A stretch of DNA of 23,133 nt from a virus. The position numbers were made by a program, and so were the translations under genes. This document shows positions 1-6,653 of the stretch, in pieces. The notes beneath the pieces were generated by a model. It was not told the DNA's origin. It saw only the letters and a program-made list of their open reading frames with translations, and did not search any database. How positions within the stretch are numbered: the first letter of the stretch is position 1; every line of letters begins with the position of its first letter. The stretch spans positions 1-23,133 of IMG/VR virus record IMGVR_UViG_3300032326_000223. One strand, written 5' to 3'.

Positions 1-273
1 ACCTTGTGCACCATTTGTACCCTGATTGCCTTGTGGTCCTTGTACACCACTACTACCCGCAGTTCCATTTACACCTTGCGGTCCAACTTCACCTTGTGGT
101 CCTTGTGTACCCTGCGAACCATTAGTTCCCGACGTCCCATTACTACCATTTACACCTTGATTTCCCTGTGGTCCTTGTACTCCACTACTACCAGTAGTTC
201 CATTTATACCTTGAGGTCCAATTGGTCCTTGATTACCTTGTGCACCGGATGTTCCACTTGTACCCGATGTTCC
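1..273 (-). repeat. Gly-X-Y collagen repeat array with an internal 135-nt-offset duplication
   Basis: The coding strand shows a glycine codon every 9 nt from 273 down to the edge. A six-triplet block at 157-210 is repeated nearly identically at 22-75, offset by 135 nt (15 triplets). Both copies encode GIN/GVN-GTT/GTA-GSS-GVQ-GPQ-GNQ. This suggests the shaft grew by in-frame duplication and can change length by recombination. Confidence 0.85.
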
Positions 274-546
274 AGTTGAAACTGATGATGAAACTGCGTT
301 TATTCTACTATGAAAAGATGCAGAATTTGTATTAAATATTGTAGTAGCTAATTTTGTATCAAGTGAATTACTTAATGCATTTGTTACTAAATCAGTTGCA
401 AATGCACCATCCAACGAAGATGTTAATTGATTTATTGAAATTTTATAAGTTGTACTACCAGATATACCAACCACAAAAGTTGTATCCAATGTTGCACTAG
501 TTAATGCTTCTAACTCGCTTATTTTTTTTGTTGGTGTAAATCTCAT
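1..546 (-). CDS. Collagen-like virion fibre/appendage protein (partial, C-terminus beyond window)
   Basis: The frame is open from ATG at 546 to the left window edge, giving 182 codons without a stop. The start lies one base after the TAA of the upstream gene (TAAGATG), which suggests translational coupling. The N-terminus (about residues 1-50) carries a KISELEALTSATL stretch followed by a short beta-type segment ending in INQL, a layout I associate with the virion-attachment end of phage fibres. Residues about 51-90 are Ser/Thr-rich and probably helical. From about residue 92 to the edge there are 30 uninterrupted Gly-X-Y triplets rich in Gln, Asn, Ser, Thr and Pro, the signature of a collagen-like trimeric shaft. 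Position after the neck and tail-completion genes fits a tail or neck fibre. The receptor-binding tip, if there is one, lies outside the window. Collagen-like structural protein is secure; the exact attachment point is inference. Confidence 0.85.
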   Translation of the reverse strand, partial: MRFTPTKKISELEALTSATLDTTFVVGISGSTTYKISINQLTSSLDGAFATDLVTNALSNSLDTKLATTIFNTNSASFHSRINAVSSSVSTGTSGTSGTSGAQGNQGPIGPQGINGTTGSSGVQGPQGNQGVNGSNGTSGTNGSQGTQGPQGEVGPQGVNGTAGSSGVQGPQGNQGTNGAQG

Positions 547-547
547 C

Positions 548-1108
548 TTATATTACTAATCCTAAATCGTTTTCAGTATTTATTATATTTGTATTTAATT
601 CAGTTGCAAGCAATATTGGAGCAAATGCACCACAAATTAAAAAGTTTTCTTCGTTTAAATCGTTTGGAATTGTTGTTTTTTGCATTGTAAATGCAATGTT
701 TCCCCTTTCGTTGAACCACACAAAATAATCAGGTACATCTAATCTAATTCCATTTATATAAATATCAAAATCTTTGCTAGTCAAACTATCGTATCCCTGC
801 ATTGGTGCGTAGGATGTTATAGTTGCTACATAATATGTTGAATATTCTATTAAAAGATTTGGATTCAGTTTAACATCACTTGCTATATAATCAAACATAT
901 CCAATTTATAATCCAACACCTTATCTAAATAATTTGGTTGAATTGTTTTAATTGGTGCTGATTTTGTCTTTGATGGAGTTGGTAATGTTTTTTCAGCCAA
1001 TATAGAACCGGTCATATCATTCAAAACTAAATTAGACAGAGTTTCCATCTTATCTAAAAATAGATTTTTTCTATTAGATATTACTGATATGTTTGGTCTA
1101 TTTTTCAT
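548..1108 (-). CDS. Hypothetical virion protein with NG-type beta-domain
   Basis: 186 aa, no family recognised by name. ATG overlaps the stop of the upstream gene by one base (TAATG), so it belongs to the neck/tail operon. Residues about 113-162 form a beta-type module with YINGIRL near the start, a central Tyr, a GN turn and an LICG end. The same pattern occurs in the next two genes upstream. Residues 1-60 are polar and probably helical or flexible. The operon context implies a virion component, perhaps an adaptor or a fibre-connecting protein at the neck or tail. No enzymatic motif is visible. Confidence 0.6.
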   Translation of the reverse strand: MKNRPNISVISNRKNLFLDKMETLSNLVLNDMTGSILAEKTLPTPSKTKSAPIKTIQPNYLDKVLDYKLDMFDYIASDVKLNPNLLIEYSTYYVATITSYAPMQGYDSLTSKDFDIYINGIRLDVPDYFVWFNERGNIAFTMQKTTIPNDLNEENFLICGAFAPILLATELNTNIINTENDLGLVI

Positions 1109-1437
1109 TAGTGTGGCATATGTTTGAACATTCCAGTTACTCTTATATCATCCGTTGCATCCAATGTGTATGGAAAGTTTGCTTTAATAAACTTTACCAA
1201 TACTGAATTACCGTCATTATTTTCTAATATATAATCCATTGGTAGAATTGTTTGTCCGTTTACATCTATTCTTTCTTTTTCTTGCACCGAAGTTAAAGTT
1301 CCCATTAAACTATTAGGAGCTAAAACATATCCTTCAATTATGAATATAAAATAAGTTGGATTACTTAAATCATATACATCTACTTTATGTGTGCTAGTAG
1401 TAACAAATGGTTTTACTAACTTTTGAAAATTGCTCAT
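1108..1437 (-). CDS. Small hypothetical virion protein with NG-type beta-domain
   Basis: 109 aa. The start ATG follows the preceding TAA after one T (TAATATG), and its own stop overlaps the next start, so it is tightly embedded in the tail operon. It appears almost entirely beta. Residues about 56-104 (RIDVNG..., MDYIL, GNSVLVKF, DDIRVTG) match in layout the module of the flanking genes. Residues 1-55 contain a hydrophobic FIFIIEG strand. Likely a small structural or adaptor protein; the family is not recognised. Confidence 0.55.
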   Translation of the reverse strand: MSNFQKLVKPFVTTSTHKVDVYDLSNPTYFIFIIEGYVLAPNSLMGTLTSVQEKERIDVNGQTILPMDYILENNDGNSVLVKFIKANFPYTLDATDDIRVTGMFKHMPH

Positions 1438-1438
1438 A

Positions 1439-2530
1439 TTAAACTATTATTTTTCCAACAATAGTAACCTCGTCCGATATTGGATTTAATCCAAAACCAA
1501 GTAATCCAGCATCAAAAGTTACAACATAGTTGTTTCCATTTTGAACTCCCGTCCAATATGCCTTTGAGTATTTTACACCATTTATATAAACTTTAATACC
1601 ATCTATTGCCTCTACCGAAAGTTCCGCTGGTGGTGTTACTAATTTTGTATTACTAAATGTAATTTGGTATGTTCCTGTAATTGTACCGATTTTACTATTA
1701 TATAAGTTGATATAATCAAATAGGATTTTATTATCATTGTAATCATTCATTGTAATTCCAGCAGTTAAAGCATCTCCTGCTGATTTGTTTATATCAGTTT
1801 CCAATGTAGTAATAACCGCTCTCGTTGATATTGATTTTTTGATTGTACTTTCGTTGTTTGCAGACTCCGGTAAAAGATATGCATAAGTTGTTAGTGAAAA
1901 ATTACTACGAACTAATCTTTCTTGATTATCTGTAACTTCAGTTACACCCTCAAATCCATCTATTGTAGTTCTAAACTTAAAACCATCACGTTCTCCCCAA
2001 TACTCTTGACTAGCCCATTGGAATTGCTCAACTATACTATTCATATGTTCCGTATAGTTTGTCCAAATCATAATATCATATGTAACATTCACATAATCAG
2101 GCATCGTAATATCAATGATTTCTTTTCTAGGTTTAAAATTGTTTAACAAAGAAAATTTATCATATCTGTTTTTATTAGAATACCCAACATACGATTGATA
2201 ATGTAATTGGCGATTTGGCATTGCCATTGCTTCATTTGGAGTTTGTCCAGTACGCTTGAACATAACCAATGGTAATTGTATCTTACCTCTTTGGTCACGA
2301 TATACACCATCTATTTGTGCAGATTTCCATCTTTCAGCATTTCCGTAGATTACTGGTACTGTTATTTCTTTACCATCCAATTTTAATTTTGGAACAATAA
2401 CATCTCTCATATACGAAAAGATTGCCTCATCCACATCGTATATGCTAATACCACGTTTGTATGTAATACCTTCTCTCGGCATTTGTTCTGCACGATTGAT
2501 TGGTTTTCGTAGTGGATTATTTGTTGCCAT
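1439..2530 (-). CDS. gp15-like tail terminator / sheath-stabilising protein
   Basis: 363 aa. The first about 225 residues resemble T4 gp15, the hexameric protein that caps the tail tube and sheath and joins tail to neck. Matching features are a VPVIYGNAERW segment (about 58-68, compare VPITYASKEHF in T4), and VNVTYDIMIWTNYTEHMNSI (about 147-166) followed by VEQF, corresponding to the T4 stretch with IFTRYEDDMFQIVEQ. A strand-rich region then ends at TTYAYLLPE (about 214-222). T4 gp15 has about 272 residues, and this protein carries an extra C-terminal beta-module (about 312-360, VYINGVKY...) that also occurs in the next two genes. It lies just after the gp14- and gp13-like genes, as expected for a neck module. 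The assignment rests on remembered family sequence, without an alignment. Confidence 0.65.
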   Translation of the reverse strand: MATNNPLRKPINRAEQMPREGITYKRGISIYDVDEAIFSYMRDVIVPKLKLDGKEITVPVIYGNAERWKSAQIDGVYRDQRGKIQLPLVMFKRTGQTPNEAMAMPNRQLHYQSYVGYSNKNRYDKFSLLNNFKPRKEIIDITMPDYVNVTYDIMIWTNYTEHMNSIVEQFQWASQEYWGERDGFKFRTTIDGFEGVTEVTDNQERLVRSNFSLTTYAYLLPESANNESTIKKSISTRAVITTLETDINKSAGDALTAGITMNDYNDNKILFDYINLYNSKIGTITGTYQITFSNTKLVTPPAELSVEAIDGIKVYINGVKYSKAYWTGVQNGNNYVVTFDAGLLGFGLNPISDEVTIVGKIIV

Positions 2531-2531
2531 A

Positions 2532-2987
2532 TTATTCTACTCTTGGTTTAATATTCAATTGTGATAATCTAGTCAAACGAGTTGTACATTCAATACCAAA
2601 ATTGTTTTCCGATTGCATACCTACCAATTGTGATTGATTGGTATTTGTAATTTCATAAAAACTATCATTGAAATAAAAGAAATCACCAACTTCTGGTAAT
2701 ATATCTTTGACAATACAAGTGTCTTGATTTACTCTTACAATTACTTCTTGTTCTGTATCTTGTCCAAATCCATCATATTGTTGAGTTTCATCACCGTATT
2801 GTAAAACTGCAAATATAGATACACCATCGTAGTATGATTTATCCAAAGACTCACCATATAGATTTACCTTTGTTTCACCCACAATAAGTTTATAGAAGAA
2901 TACTTGTGTTTGGATTACCGAGTCCACAAGCTCTCTACTTATATTTTGGAAAAAATTGTAATCTCTTGTACCTATAAAACGTGGCAT
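2532..2987 (-). CDS. gp14-like neck protein (head completion)
   Basis: 151 aa. The N-terminal pattern FFQNISRELVDSVIQTQVFF, followed by YKL and NLYGES (about residues 12-47), matches marine T4-like neck proteins related to gp14. Further on come a DDFG-like turn (YDGFGQD, about 91-97) and PEVGDFFYFNDSFYEI (about 119-134). T4 gp14 has about 256 residues, so this is a shorter version. Gp13 and gp14 together form the neck beneath the portal. The ORF starts after TAAT and lies directly between the gp13-like and gp15-like genes, which strongly supports a neck role. The exact gp14 equivalence is less certain than the structural role. Confidence 0.55.
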   Translation of the reverse strand: MPRFIGTRDYNFFQNISRELVDSVIQTQVFFYKLIVGETKVNLYGESLDKSYYDGVSIFAVLQYGDETQQYDGFGQDTEQEVIVRVNQDTCIVKDILPEVGDFFYFNDSFYEITNTNQSQLVGMQSENNFGIECTTRLTRLSQLNIKPRVE

Positions 2988-2991
2988 ACTA

Positions 2992-4158
2992 TTATCCTAT
3001 ATAAAATGGCATCGGGATTTTGTTTAACATCTTTTGTACATTATCTGCTTCTTGCATTTTGTACTCCATTTGTTTTGGTCTACTCAATTCTTCCAAATTC
3101 TGTCTCAATTGTTCGTACAATCTATCTTTATCATTTTGTGCTTCTGCTCTTAATGCCGCACCATCCAAAGAAACCTCACCTTCTGGAATTGGAATAGTTG
3201 CGTATTTCTCTCTAATAGCACCTAATAGTTCCTTTGCTAATGCTAATGTATATTTCCAAATCCATTGCTTACCAACTGAATTGATTGTTCTATATGGAAT
3301 GAAATCGTAATTTACATTTGAGTATGATGATACCGTGCCTGGTTTCTTTTGAATTGCGTTTTCATCTCTATCATCCACTACAATATATTCAAACCACATT
3401 TGTGCCGGTGTTTTATCCGTAGGAGCAGGAAAAATGTGTAGTTCATTATTTACTATGTTAAATGTATATGCACTTCTACGAACCTGGTCATTAAATTCAA
3501 TTGCCTGAATACGAAGTAAATCTTCATATATTGGCATCATTACGAATTGTGCTGCTGGTGAGAATGAACTAAATCCAAACTCATCCATAAGGTTTAGAGT
3601 ACCTTTTGCAGAAACCGCGTATGGGTCAAAGAAACGAGAGATTGCGGGTGTGTTTTCATAAAACACCTTTTTAATTTCAATTCTTTTTCCACTTTCACTT
3701 ACATCTGCCCATAGGTGGTTCAAATCATATTTACTTACACCTATTTGAGTTTGGAATGAACCTGATTTTTGTGATGTATAACCACCAACTTCTGCTTCTT
3801 GTCCATAAGAGTTTGCAATACGGATTAAAGAACCGATATTAGTTCCCTCTACATATGTGTTTGTAAAGTTAGAACCAGTAGATTGCCCCATCAAATTAGA
3901 TAGGTTATTACGGATGTTGAATTGATTTACTTGTGCAGAGTATTCACTAATTGATTCCTCAAAACAAGCATATATGTTTACAGGTAGTAATTCAATGTTT
4001 TGAATTGGATAACCTAATCGTTTTGCAACCCAATCGCCCACACGAGGTCCGTCTGCTTGGAAGTTTATATCTGTATCATAAATTCCGAAAGGAGTTGAAC
4101 CGGAGATTGCAGAACCACTTCCCGGCCAGTTTATACTAGTTACTAAATCTGCTGCCAT
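2992..4158 (-). CDS. gp13-like neck / portal-interacting protein
   Basis: 388 aa, first gene of the neck/tail operon. It lies downstream of a TATATTTATA motif and a terminator. The C-terminal part has KYTLALAKELLGAIREKYAT followed by IPIPEGEV, SLDG and a coiled-coil helix (RLYEQLRQNLEEL). This arrangement recurs in neck proteins of T4-like and other large phages (gp13 type). The N-terminal half is mixed, with several aromatic-rich beta segments and a gly/ser/asn-rich stretch. Gp13 in T4 has about 309 residues and completes the head by binding the portal. Here it leads the order gp13-gp14-gp15, which supports the call. Confidence 0.6.
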   Translation of the reverse strand: MAADLVTSINWPGSGSAISGSTPFGIYDTDINFQADGPRVGDWVAKRLGYPIQNIELLPVNIYACFEESISEYSAQVNQFNIRNNLSNLMGQSTGSNFTNTYVEGTNIGSLIRIANSYGQEAEVGGYTSQKSGSFQTQIGVSKYDLNHLWADVSESGKRIEIKKVFYENTPAISRFFDPYAVSAKGTLNLMDEFGFSSFSPAAQFVMMPIYEDLLRIQAIEFNDQVRRSAYTFNIVNNELHIFPAPTDKTPAQMWFEYIVVDDRDENAIQKKPGTVSSYSNVNYDFIPYRTINSVGKQWIWKYTLALAKELLGAIREKYATIPIPEGEVSLDGAALRAEAQNDKDRLYEQLRQNLEELSRPKQMEYKMQEADNVQKMLNKIPMPFYIG

Positions 4159-4179
4159 AATTTGTTGTTATATACCTAA

Positions 4180-4189
4180 TATAAATATA
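4180..4189 (-). promoter_or_regulatory. Candidate late promoter motif TATATTTATA (neck operon)
   Basis: The minus strand reads TATATTTATA 21 nt upstream of the gp13-like ATG and just after a terminator hairpin. The same 10-mer occurs upstream of three other structural blocks (8307-8316, 17909-17918, 20858-20867). It could be a phage late-promoter -10 element. Its reverse complement contains TATAAATA, the T4 late-promoter box, so orientation is ambiguous. Confidence 0.45.
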
Positions 4190-4212
4190 CGATTTCTAAA
4201 ATAGGATATAAC

Positions 4213-4240
4213 AAAAAAACTACCCACAAAGTGAGTAGTC
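4213..4240 (-). terminator. Rho-independent terminator closing the small-gene island
   Basis: On the minus strand a 9-bp stem (ACTACTCAC pairing with GTGGGTAGT, one G-U) with a TTT loop is followed by seven T. It lies 51 bp past the stop of the 119-aa gene and upstream of the neck-operon promoter motif. Confidence 0.85.
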
Positions 4241-4290
4241 TTTAACACAATCAAAATGAAAAATCAAAAAAAGAAACCTAATCTATATTT

Positions 4291-4650
4291 TTACAAACCT
4301 TGCTCCCTTCGAAGTTGTTGGTTGTCATATTCAGCTTCCGAATACTCTACCACTTTTAAGTAAGGGTCAAACTTTGTTTCGTAGTAACCATTTAGGTTAG
4401 CAATTGAAATCATTGTATCAATGAATGACTTACGAACATAAGTCATATCAGATGAACCAAAACCCTGGTCTTCAGGCCAATCAGAGTAATCTTCAGCTAC
4501 CTCATTTAATGCATCGTAAACTGCATCCATATAGGTAATAACTCTATTAGTAAAACGTCCCTCAACAGGAAAAGTATTTTTAATAGTATCAAACCCCTCG
4601 ATTAAAGAAGCGGTGGCTAAAACTGAATTAAGATTAAATGGAAGACTCAT
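4291..4650 (-). CDS. Hypothetical protein, last gene of promoter-island
   Basis: 119 aa, not recognised. Mixed helical protein with several acidic clusters (EVAEDYSDWPEDQG, about residues 51-64) and a charged C-terminus (EAEYDNQQLRREQGL). No membrane segment or signal peptide. It has its own host-like promoter (4689-4719) and is followed by a strong terminator (4213-4240), so it forms a monocistronic unit outside the structural operons. That suggests an early or regulatory role rather than a virion one, but this is inference from layout alone. Confidence 0.6.
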   Translation of the reverse strand: MSLPFNLNSVLATASLIEGFDTIKNTFPVEGRFTNRVITYMDAVYDALNEVAEDYSDWPEDQGFGSSDMTYVRKSFIDTMISIANLNGYYETKFDPYLKVVEYSEAEYDNQQLRREQGL

Positions 4651-4688
4651 AGTAGATATATTTAAAATGTTTAACTCTTATTACTCTA

Positions 4689-4719
4689 TAAAGGTAAGCA
4701 TAATAAATGGGAAAGTCAA
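4689..4719 (-). promoter_or_regulatory. Bacteroidetes-type promoter, copy 1 (TTG-N20-TACCTTTA)
   Basis: Minus strand: CTTGAC at the -33 box, 20 nt, then TACCTTTA as -7 box (4689-4696), followed by the leader box GTTAAACAT and the ATG of the 119-aa gene. Near-identical copies lie at 5354, 6272 and 6596. This copy also has an inverted repeat GGGAAAG/CTTTCCC (4709-4728) spanning the -33 box, either an operator or a small terminator for the gene ending at 4739. Confidence 0.75.
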
Positions 4720-4738
4720 GTCTTTCCCAAATTATTTT

Positions 4739-5317
4739 TTAAATATTTTGTAATGCTTTTTGAATAACATTTTCAGTATAAGAATAACCTCTTAACTTCT
4801 CAATCGCTTTCTCCAAAGTTAATACTCCCCATACATACTCACCGGCCATCATAGCTTTCAAACTACGTTTCGCTTCTGGCCAAGTACCATATGGTGCTTT
4901 ACCATTAAAACTCACATACTTTGCACCAAACTCTAATTCAGTTCCGTTATCAGTCGTACCATTATCACCATATTCGTAGATGTCATGCATACCATCGTAA
5001 TGACCACCTTTGAACATATTACAGAAAGAAGAGATTTCTTTATAATCATCAGTACCATATTCTAACTCCGAACCATCTGCGTAACAAGCATAAAGGTCAG
5101 ATGAACATCCACCAGCAAAAGTTTCTGATTTACCCCAAACTAACATATCTGGGAATTTAACTTTCATCCATTGTTTGAACATCAAAGGAACTTCTTTTCT
5201 TCCAATAGAAATAACTGGATTAAGTAACGCAACTCCTGAATAAGAGTGAGTACGAAGACAAGTAGCAGGTAACTCAAAACGGATACCCAAGTAATCAAAT
5301 TTCGTTGTATTTTTCAT
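4739..5317 (-). CDS. Hypothetical protein with own promoter
   Basis: 192 aa, family not recognised. Globular, with four Cys among the first 115 residues, an acidic central part (about 85-130) containing repeated ELEYGT/ELEFGA segments, and a helical C-terminus (EKAIEKLRGYSY...). No signal peptide or membrane helix. It is preceded by promoter copy 2 (5354-5384) and an A/T-rich leader ending AAAAATATG, typical of Bacteroidetes starts. Monocistronic within the small-gene island, so probably expressed by host RNA polymerase independently of the late genes. Function unknown. Confidence 0.6.
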   Translation of the reverse strand: MKNTTKFDYLGIRFELPATCLRTHSYSGVALLNPVISIGRKEVPLMFKQWMKVKFPDMLVWGKSETFAGGCSSDLYACYADGSELEYGTDDYKEISSFCNMFKGGHYDGMHDIYEYGDNGTTDNGTELEFGAKYVSFNGKAPYGTWPEAKRSLKAMMAGEYVWGVLTLEKAIEKLRGYSYTENVIQKALQNI

Positions 5318-5353
5318 ATTTTTATGTTTAATGTTTAACCCTCATTGGTTTAA

Positions 5354-5384
5354 TAAAGATACAAAGAATAATTGAGAATGTCAA
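5354..5384 (-). promoter_or_regulatory. Bacteroidetes-type promoter, copy 2 (TTG-N20-TATCTTTA)
   Basis: Minus strand: CTTGACATTCTC at the -33 side, exactly 20 nt between TTG and TATCTTTA (5354-5361), then GTTAAACAT (5331-5340 region) and the ATG at 5317. This is the most diverged of the four copies around the -7 box but has the same spacing. Confidence 0.7.
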
Positions 5385-5403
5385 GCTTTTAGCAAAATAT
5401 TTT

Positions 5404-5658
5404 TTAATTATTTTCATCTTTTTTTGCAATAATTTCCAAGTCACCTTGAACCATTACTTTCCTTCCATACACATCATCAAATACAATACCACGACCATAA
5501 ACCCTAAATGAATTTGCATAATATCGTTTTCCATTTTCCGATGTAATTTCATATTTTGCTTTATCCGTTTTACCAGGTATTGCAAATGCAAGTGCCGCTA
5601 CCATTGACATAACCACCAATGCTCCAAAAATTGCTAATCCGCTTTTAAATGTTGCCAT
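5404..5658 (-). CDS. Small exported or membrane-anchored hypothetical protein
   Basis: 84 aa from the ATG at 5658; an in-frame TTG three codons upstream is less likely. Residues 1-26 form a classical hydrophobic N-terminal segment (positive FKSG, then LAIFGALVVMSMVAALAFA). This is either a signal peptide cleaved after AFA or a single membrane anchor. The remaining about 58 residues are a small polar, beta-rich domain with RYYANSFRVYGRGIVFDDVYG. The start overlaps by 14 nt the end of the preceding 45-aa membrane protein, so the two are co-translated. A cell-envelope role (superinfection exclusion or lysis accessory) is possible, but no family is recognised. Confidence 0.6.
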   Translation of the reverse strand: MATFKSGLAIFGALVVMSMVAALAFAIPGKTDKAKYEITSENGKRYYANSFRVYGRGIVFDDVYGRKVMVQGDLEIIAKKDENN

Positions 5659-5782
5659 CTTTATCAAAATTTTTAAAATCGTTAATTAAATAAACTAAAC
5701 CACCAACAAATAGTGATGATAATAAGAAGAGATATACTCCATCTACTACATAATCCATTGTACTATAAATGTATCCTAACAT
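5645..5782 (-). CDS. 45-aa single-span membrane protein
   Basis: ATG at 5782 to TAA at 5645-5647. The product starts MLGYIYSTMDYVVDG, continues with a hydrophobic helix VYLFLLSSLFVGGLVYLI (about residues 16-33), and ends in a short charged tail (NDFKNFDKDGNI). It lies 18 bp after the 80-aa gene and overlaps the following exported-protein gene by 14 nt, which supports it as a real gene in the unit driven by promoter copy 3. Short single-span proteins of this type in phages are often holin-like or exclusion factors. No specific family is recognised. Confidence 0.55.
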   Translation of the reverse strand: MLGYIYSTMDYVVDGVYLFLLSSLFVGGLVYLINDFKNFDKDGNI

Positions 5783-5800
5783 AGTTTTATTATTTTAAGT

Positions 5801-6043
5801 TTAAAAGAAAAATGCATTCCAAACACACTCAACAGGCCGTTGATACCTTTCACCAGCTCTATGATTATGTTGGGCAGAGAATGAATGGGATGGATAAATA
5901 GATTTAACTACCTCCATTGTACACGTCCCAGCGTACTCATTAATACCTATCAGTTTTGCTCGTAGGGTTGGAGAGAAGTTCTCTGGTGTATCCTGACCTA
6001 CTACCTTAACTAAATCCGTAATCTTACTATCTGAATAATTCAT
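5801..6043 (-). CDS. Small hypothetical protein
   Basis: 80 aa, not recognised. Begins 3 bp after the stop of the upstream 63-aa gene (leader AAATAAGATATG) and ends in an unusual CVWNAFFF tail. The central part (MEVVKSIYPSHSFSAQHNHR) is His- and Ser-rich. No clear motif. Second gene of a four-gene unit (6238 to 5404) driven by promoter copy 3. Confidence 0.5.
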   Translation of the reverse strand: MNYSDSKITDLVKVVGQDTPENFSPTLRAKLIGINEYAGTCTMEVVKSIYPSHSFSAQHNHRAGERYQRPVECVWNAFFF

Positions 6044-6046
6044 ATC

Positions 6047-6238
6047 TTATTTATTTAGGATTAAAATATCAACTAATACTTTTTCTGTTTTTTTGTAGAA
6101 TGCTTTTCCAATATAATCATTGAAATACATTAAATCATTTTTGGTAATTAAATCAATAACCATATTAGGATTGAGAAAACGGAGTTCTAAACCACCTGTT
6201 AAGAACTCTAAATAGTGAGGGAGATTGTTGAATTTCAT
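6047..6238 (-). CDS. Small hypothetical protein
   Basis: 63 aa, not recognised; mixed hydrophobic and charged residues without a clear membrane segment. First gene after promoter copy 3, with the start context TTAAAGATATGAAA. The same start context precedes the 19-codon ORF at 6514-6573. Probably a small early protein; function unknown. Confidence 0.5.
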   Translation of the reverse strand: MKFNNLPHYLEFLTGGLELRFLNPNMVIDLITKNDLMYFNDYIGKAFYKKTEKVLVDILILNK

Positions 6239-6271
6239 ATCTTTAATTGTTTATGTTTAACTGATGTTTAG

Positions 6272-6302
6272 TAAAGGTAAGTAAAATAAATGAGAAAGTC
6301 AA
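6272..6302 (-). promoter_or_regulatory. Bacteroidetes-type promoter, copy 3 (TTG-N20-TACCTTTA)
   Basis: Minus strand CTTGAC, 20-nt spacer from TTG, TACCTTTA (6272-6279), then the GTTAAACAT leader box at 6253-6262. Drives the unit 6238 to 5404. Confidence 0.75.
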
Positions 6303-6319
6303 GTCTTTTTTAAAATATT

Positions 6320-6502
6320 TTACAAACTATGTCCTAATTTTTTATTGATTGAAATCATATGTTTGCAGGGTGTATATCTACGAAACTCTCTGGCTTCGCA
6401 ATTACAACCTGTAATCTTCCAATCTTCAACTGTTACTTTGTAGTATTTTAACTTTTGAGTCTTTTTATCTCTACTACCCATTTCTGTATAAAACCACTTC
6501 AT
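6320..6502 (-). CDS. SWIM zinc-finger miniprotein
   Basis: 60 aa. The C-terminal half holds a complete SWIM-type zinc ligand set: C33-x-C35 ... C46-x-H48 (within CNCEAREFRRYTPCKHM). The N-terminal half has a KYYKVTVEDW beta-hairpin that normally precedes the CxC in SWIM domains. SWIM domains are known to mediate DNA or protein contacts in transposases, SNF2 ATPases and recombination factors. Here the domain stands alone, with no catalytic partner, so a DNA-binding or host-protein-binding role is plausible. Expressed from promoter copy 4 after a 19-codon leader ORF. Confidence 0.75.
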   Translation of the reverse strand: MKWFYTEMGSRDKKTQKLKYYKVTVEDWKITGCNCEAREFRRYTPCKHMISINKKLGHSL

Positions 6503-6513
6503 ATTTTTGTTGT

Positions 6514-6573
6514 TTAGTAACCTAACATTTTTAAAACTCGCAACCCAAAAAAAATCAAATCTAAAATTTTCAT
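6514..6573 (-). CDS. Possible 19-codon leader peptide upstream of the SWIM gene
   Basis: ATG at 6573, TAA at 6514-6516; product MKILDLIFFGLRVLKMLGY, hydrophobic with three basic residues. The start context GTTAAAGATATGAAA is the same as that of the 63-aa gene. It sits 22 nt after the -7 box of promoter copy 4, where a first gene would be expected. It could be a translated leader, a tiny membrane peptide or chance. Confidence 0.35.
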   Translation of the reverse strand: MKILDLIFFGLRVLKMLGY

Positions 6574-6595
6574 ATCTTTAACTCTTATTACATAG

Positions 6596-6626
6596 TAAAG
6601 GTAAGTAAAAATAATGAGAATGTCAA
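6596..6626 (-). promoter_or_regulatory. Bacteroidetes-type promoter, copy 4 (TTG-N20-TACCTTTA)
   Basis: Minus strand CTTGAC, 20-nt spacer from TTG, TACCTTTA (6596-6603), then TAATAAGAGTTAAAG leading to the leader ORF and SWIM gene. The stretch after the -7 box is nearly identical to that of copy 1. Confidence 0.75.
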
Positions 6627-6653
6627 GTCTTTTCTTAATTATTTTTTAGACAT

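Noticed and set aside
4-279. Plus-strand open frame of about 91 codons rich in Ser, Thr and Leu
   Set aside because: It is the complement of the collagen-like Gly-X-Y codons of the minus-strand fibre gene; its low complexity is a by-product of that repeat.
1-280. Short regularly spaced repeats that could suggest a CRISPR array
   Set aside because: The period is 9 nt and follows codon structure; no constant 25-40 nt repeat with unique spacers is present.
4709-4728. Inverted repeat GGGAAAG/CTTTCCC as a plus-strand terminator
   Set aside because: A T run follows on the plus strand, but no plus-strand gene precedes it; it is better explained as part of promoter copy 1, possibly an operator.
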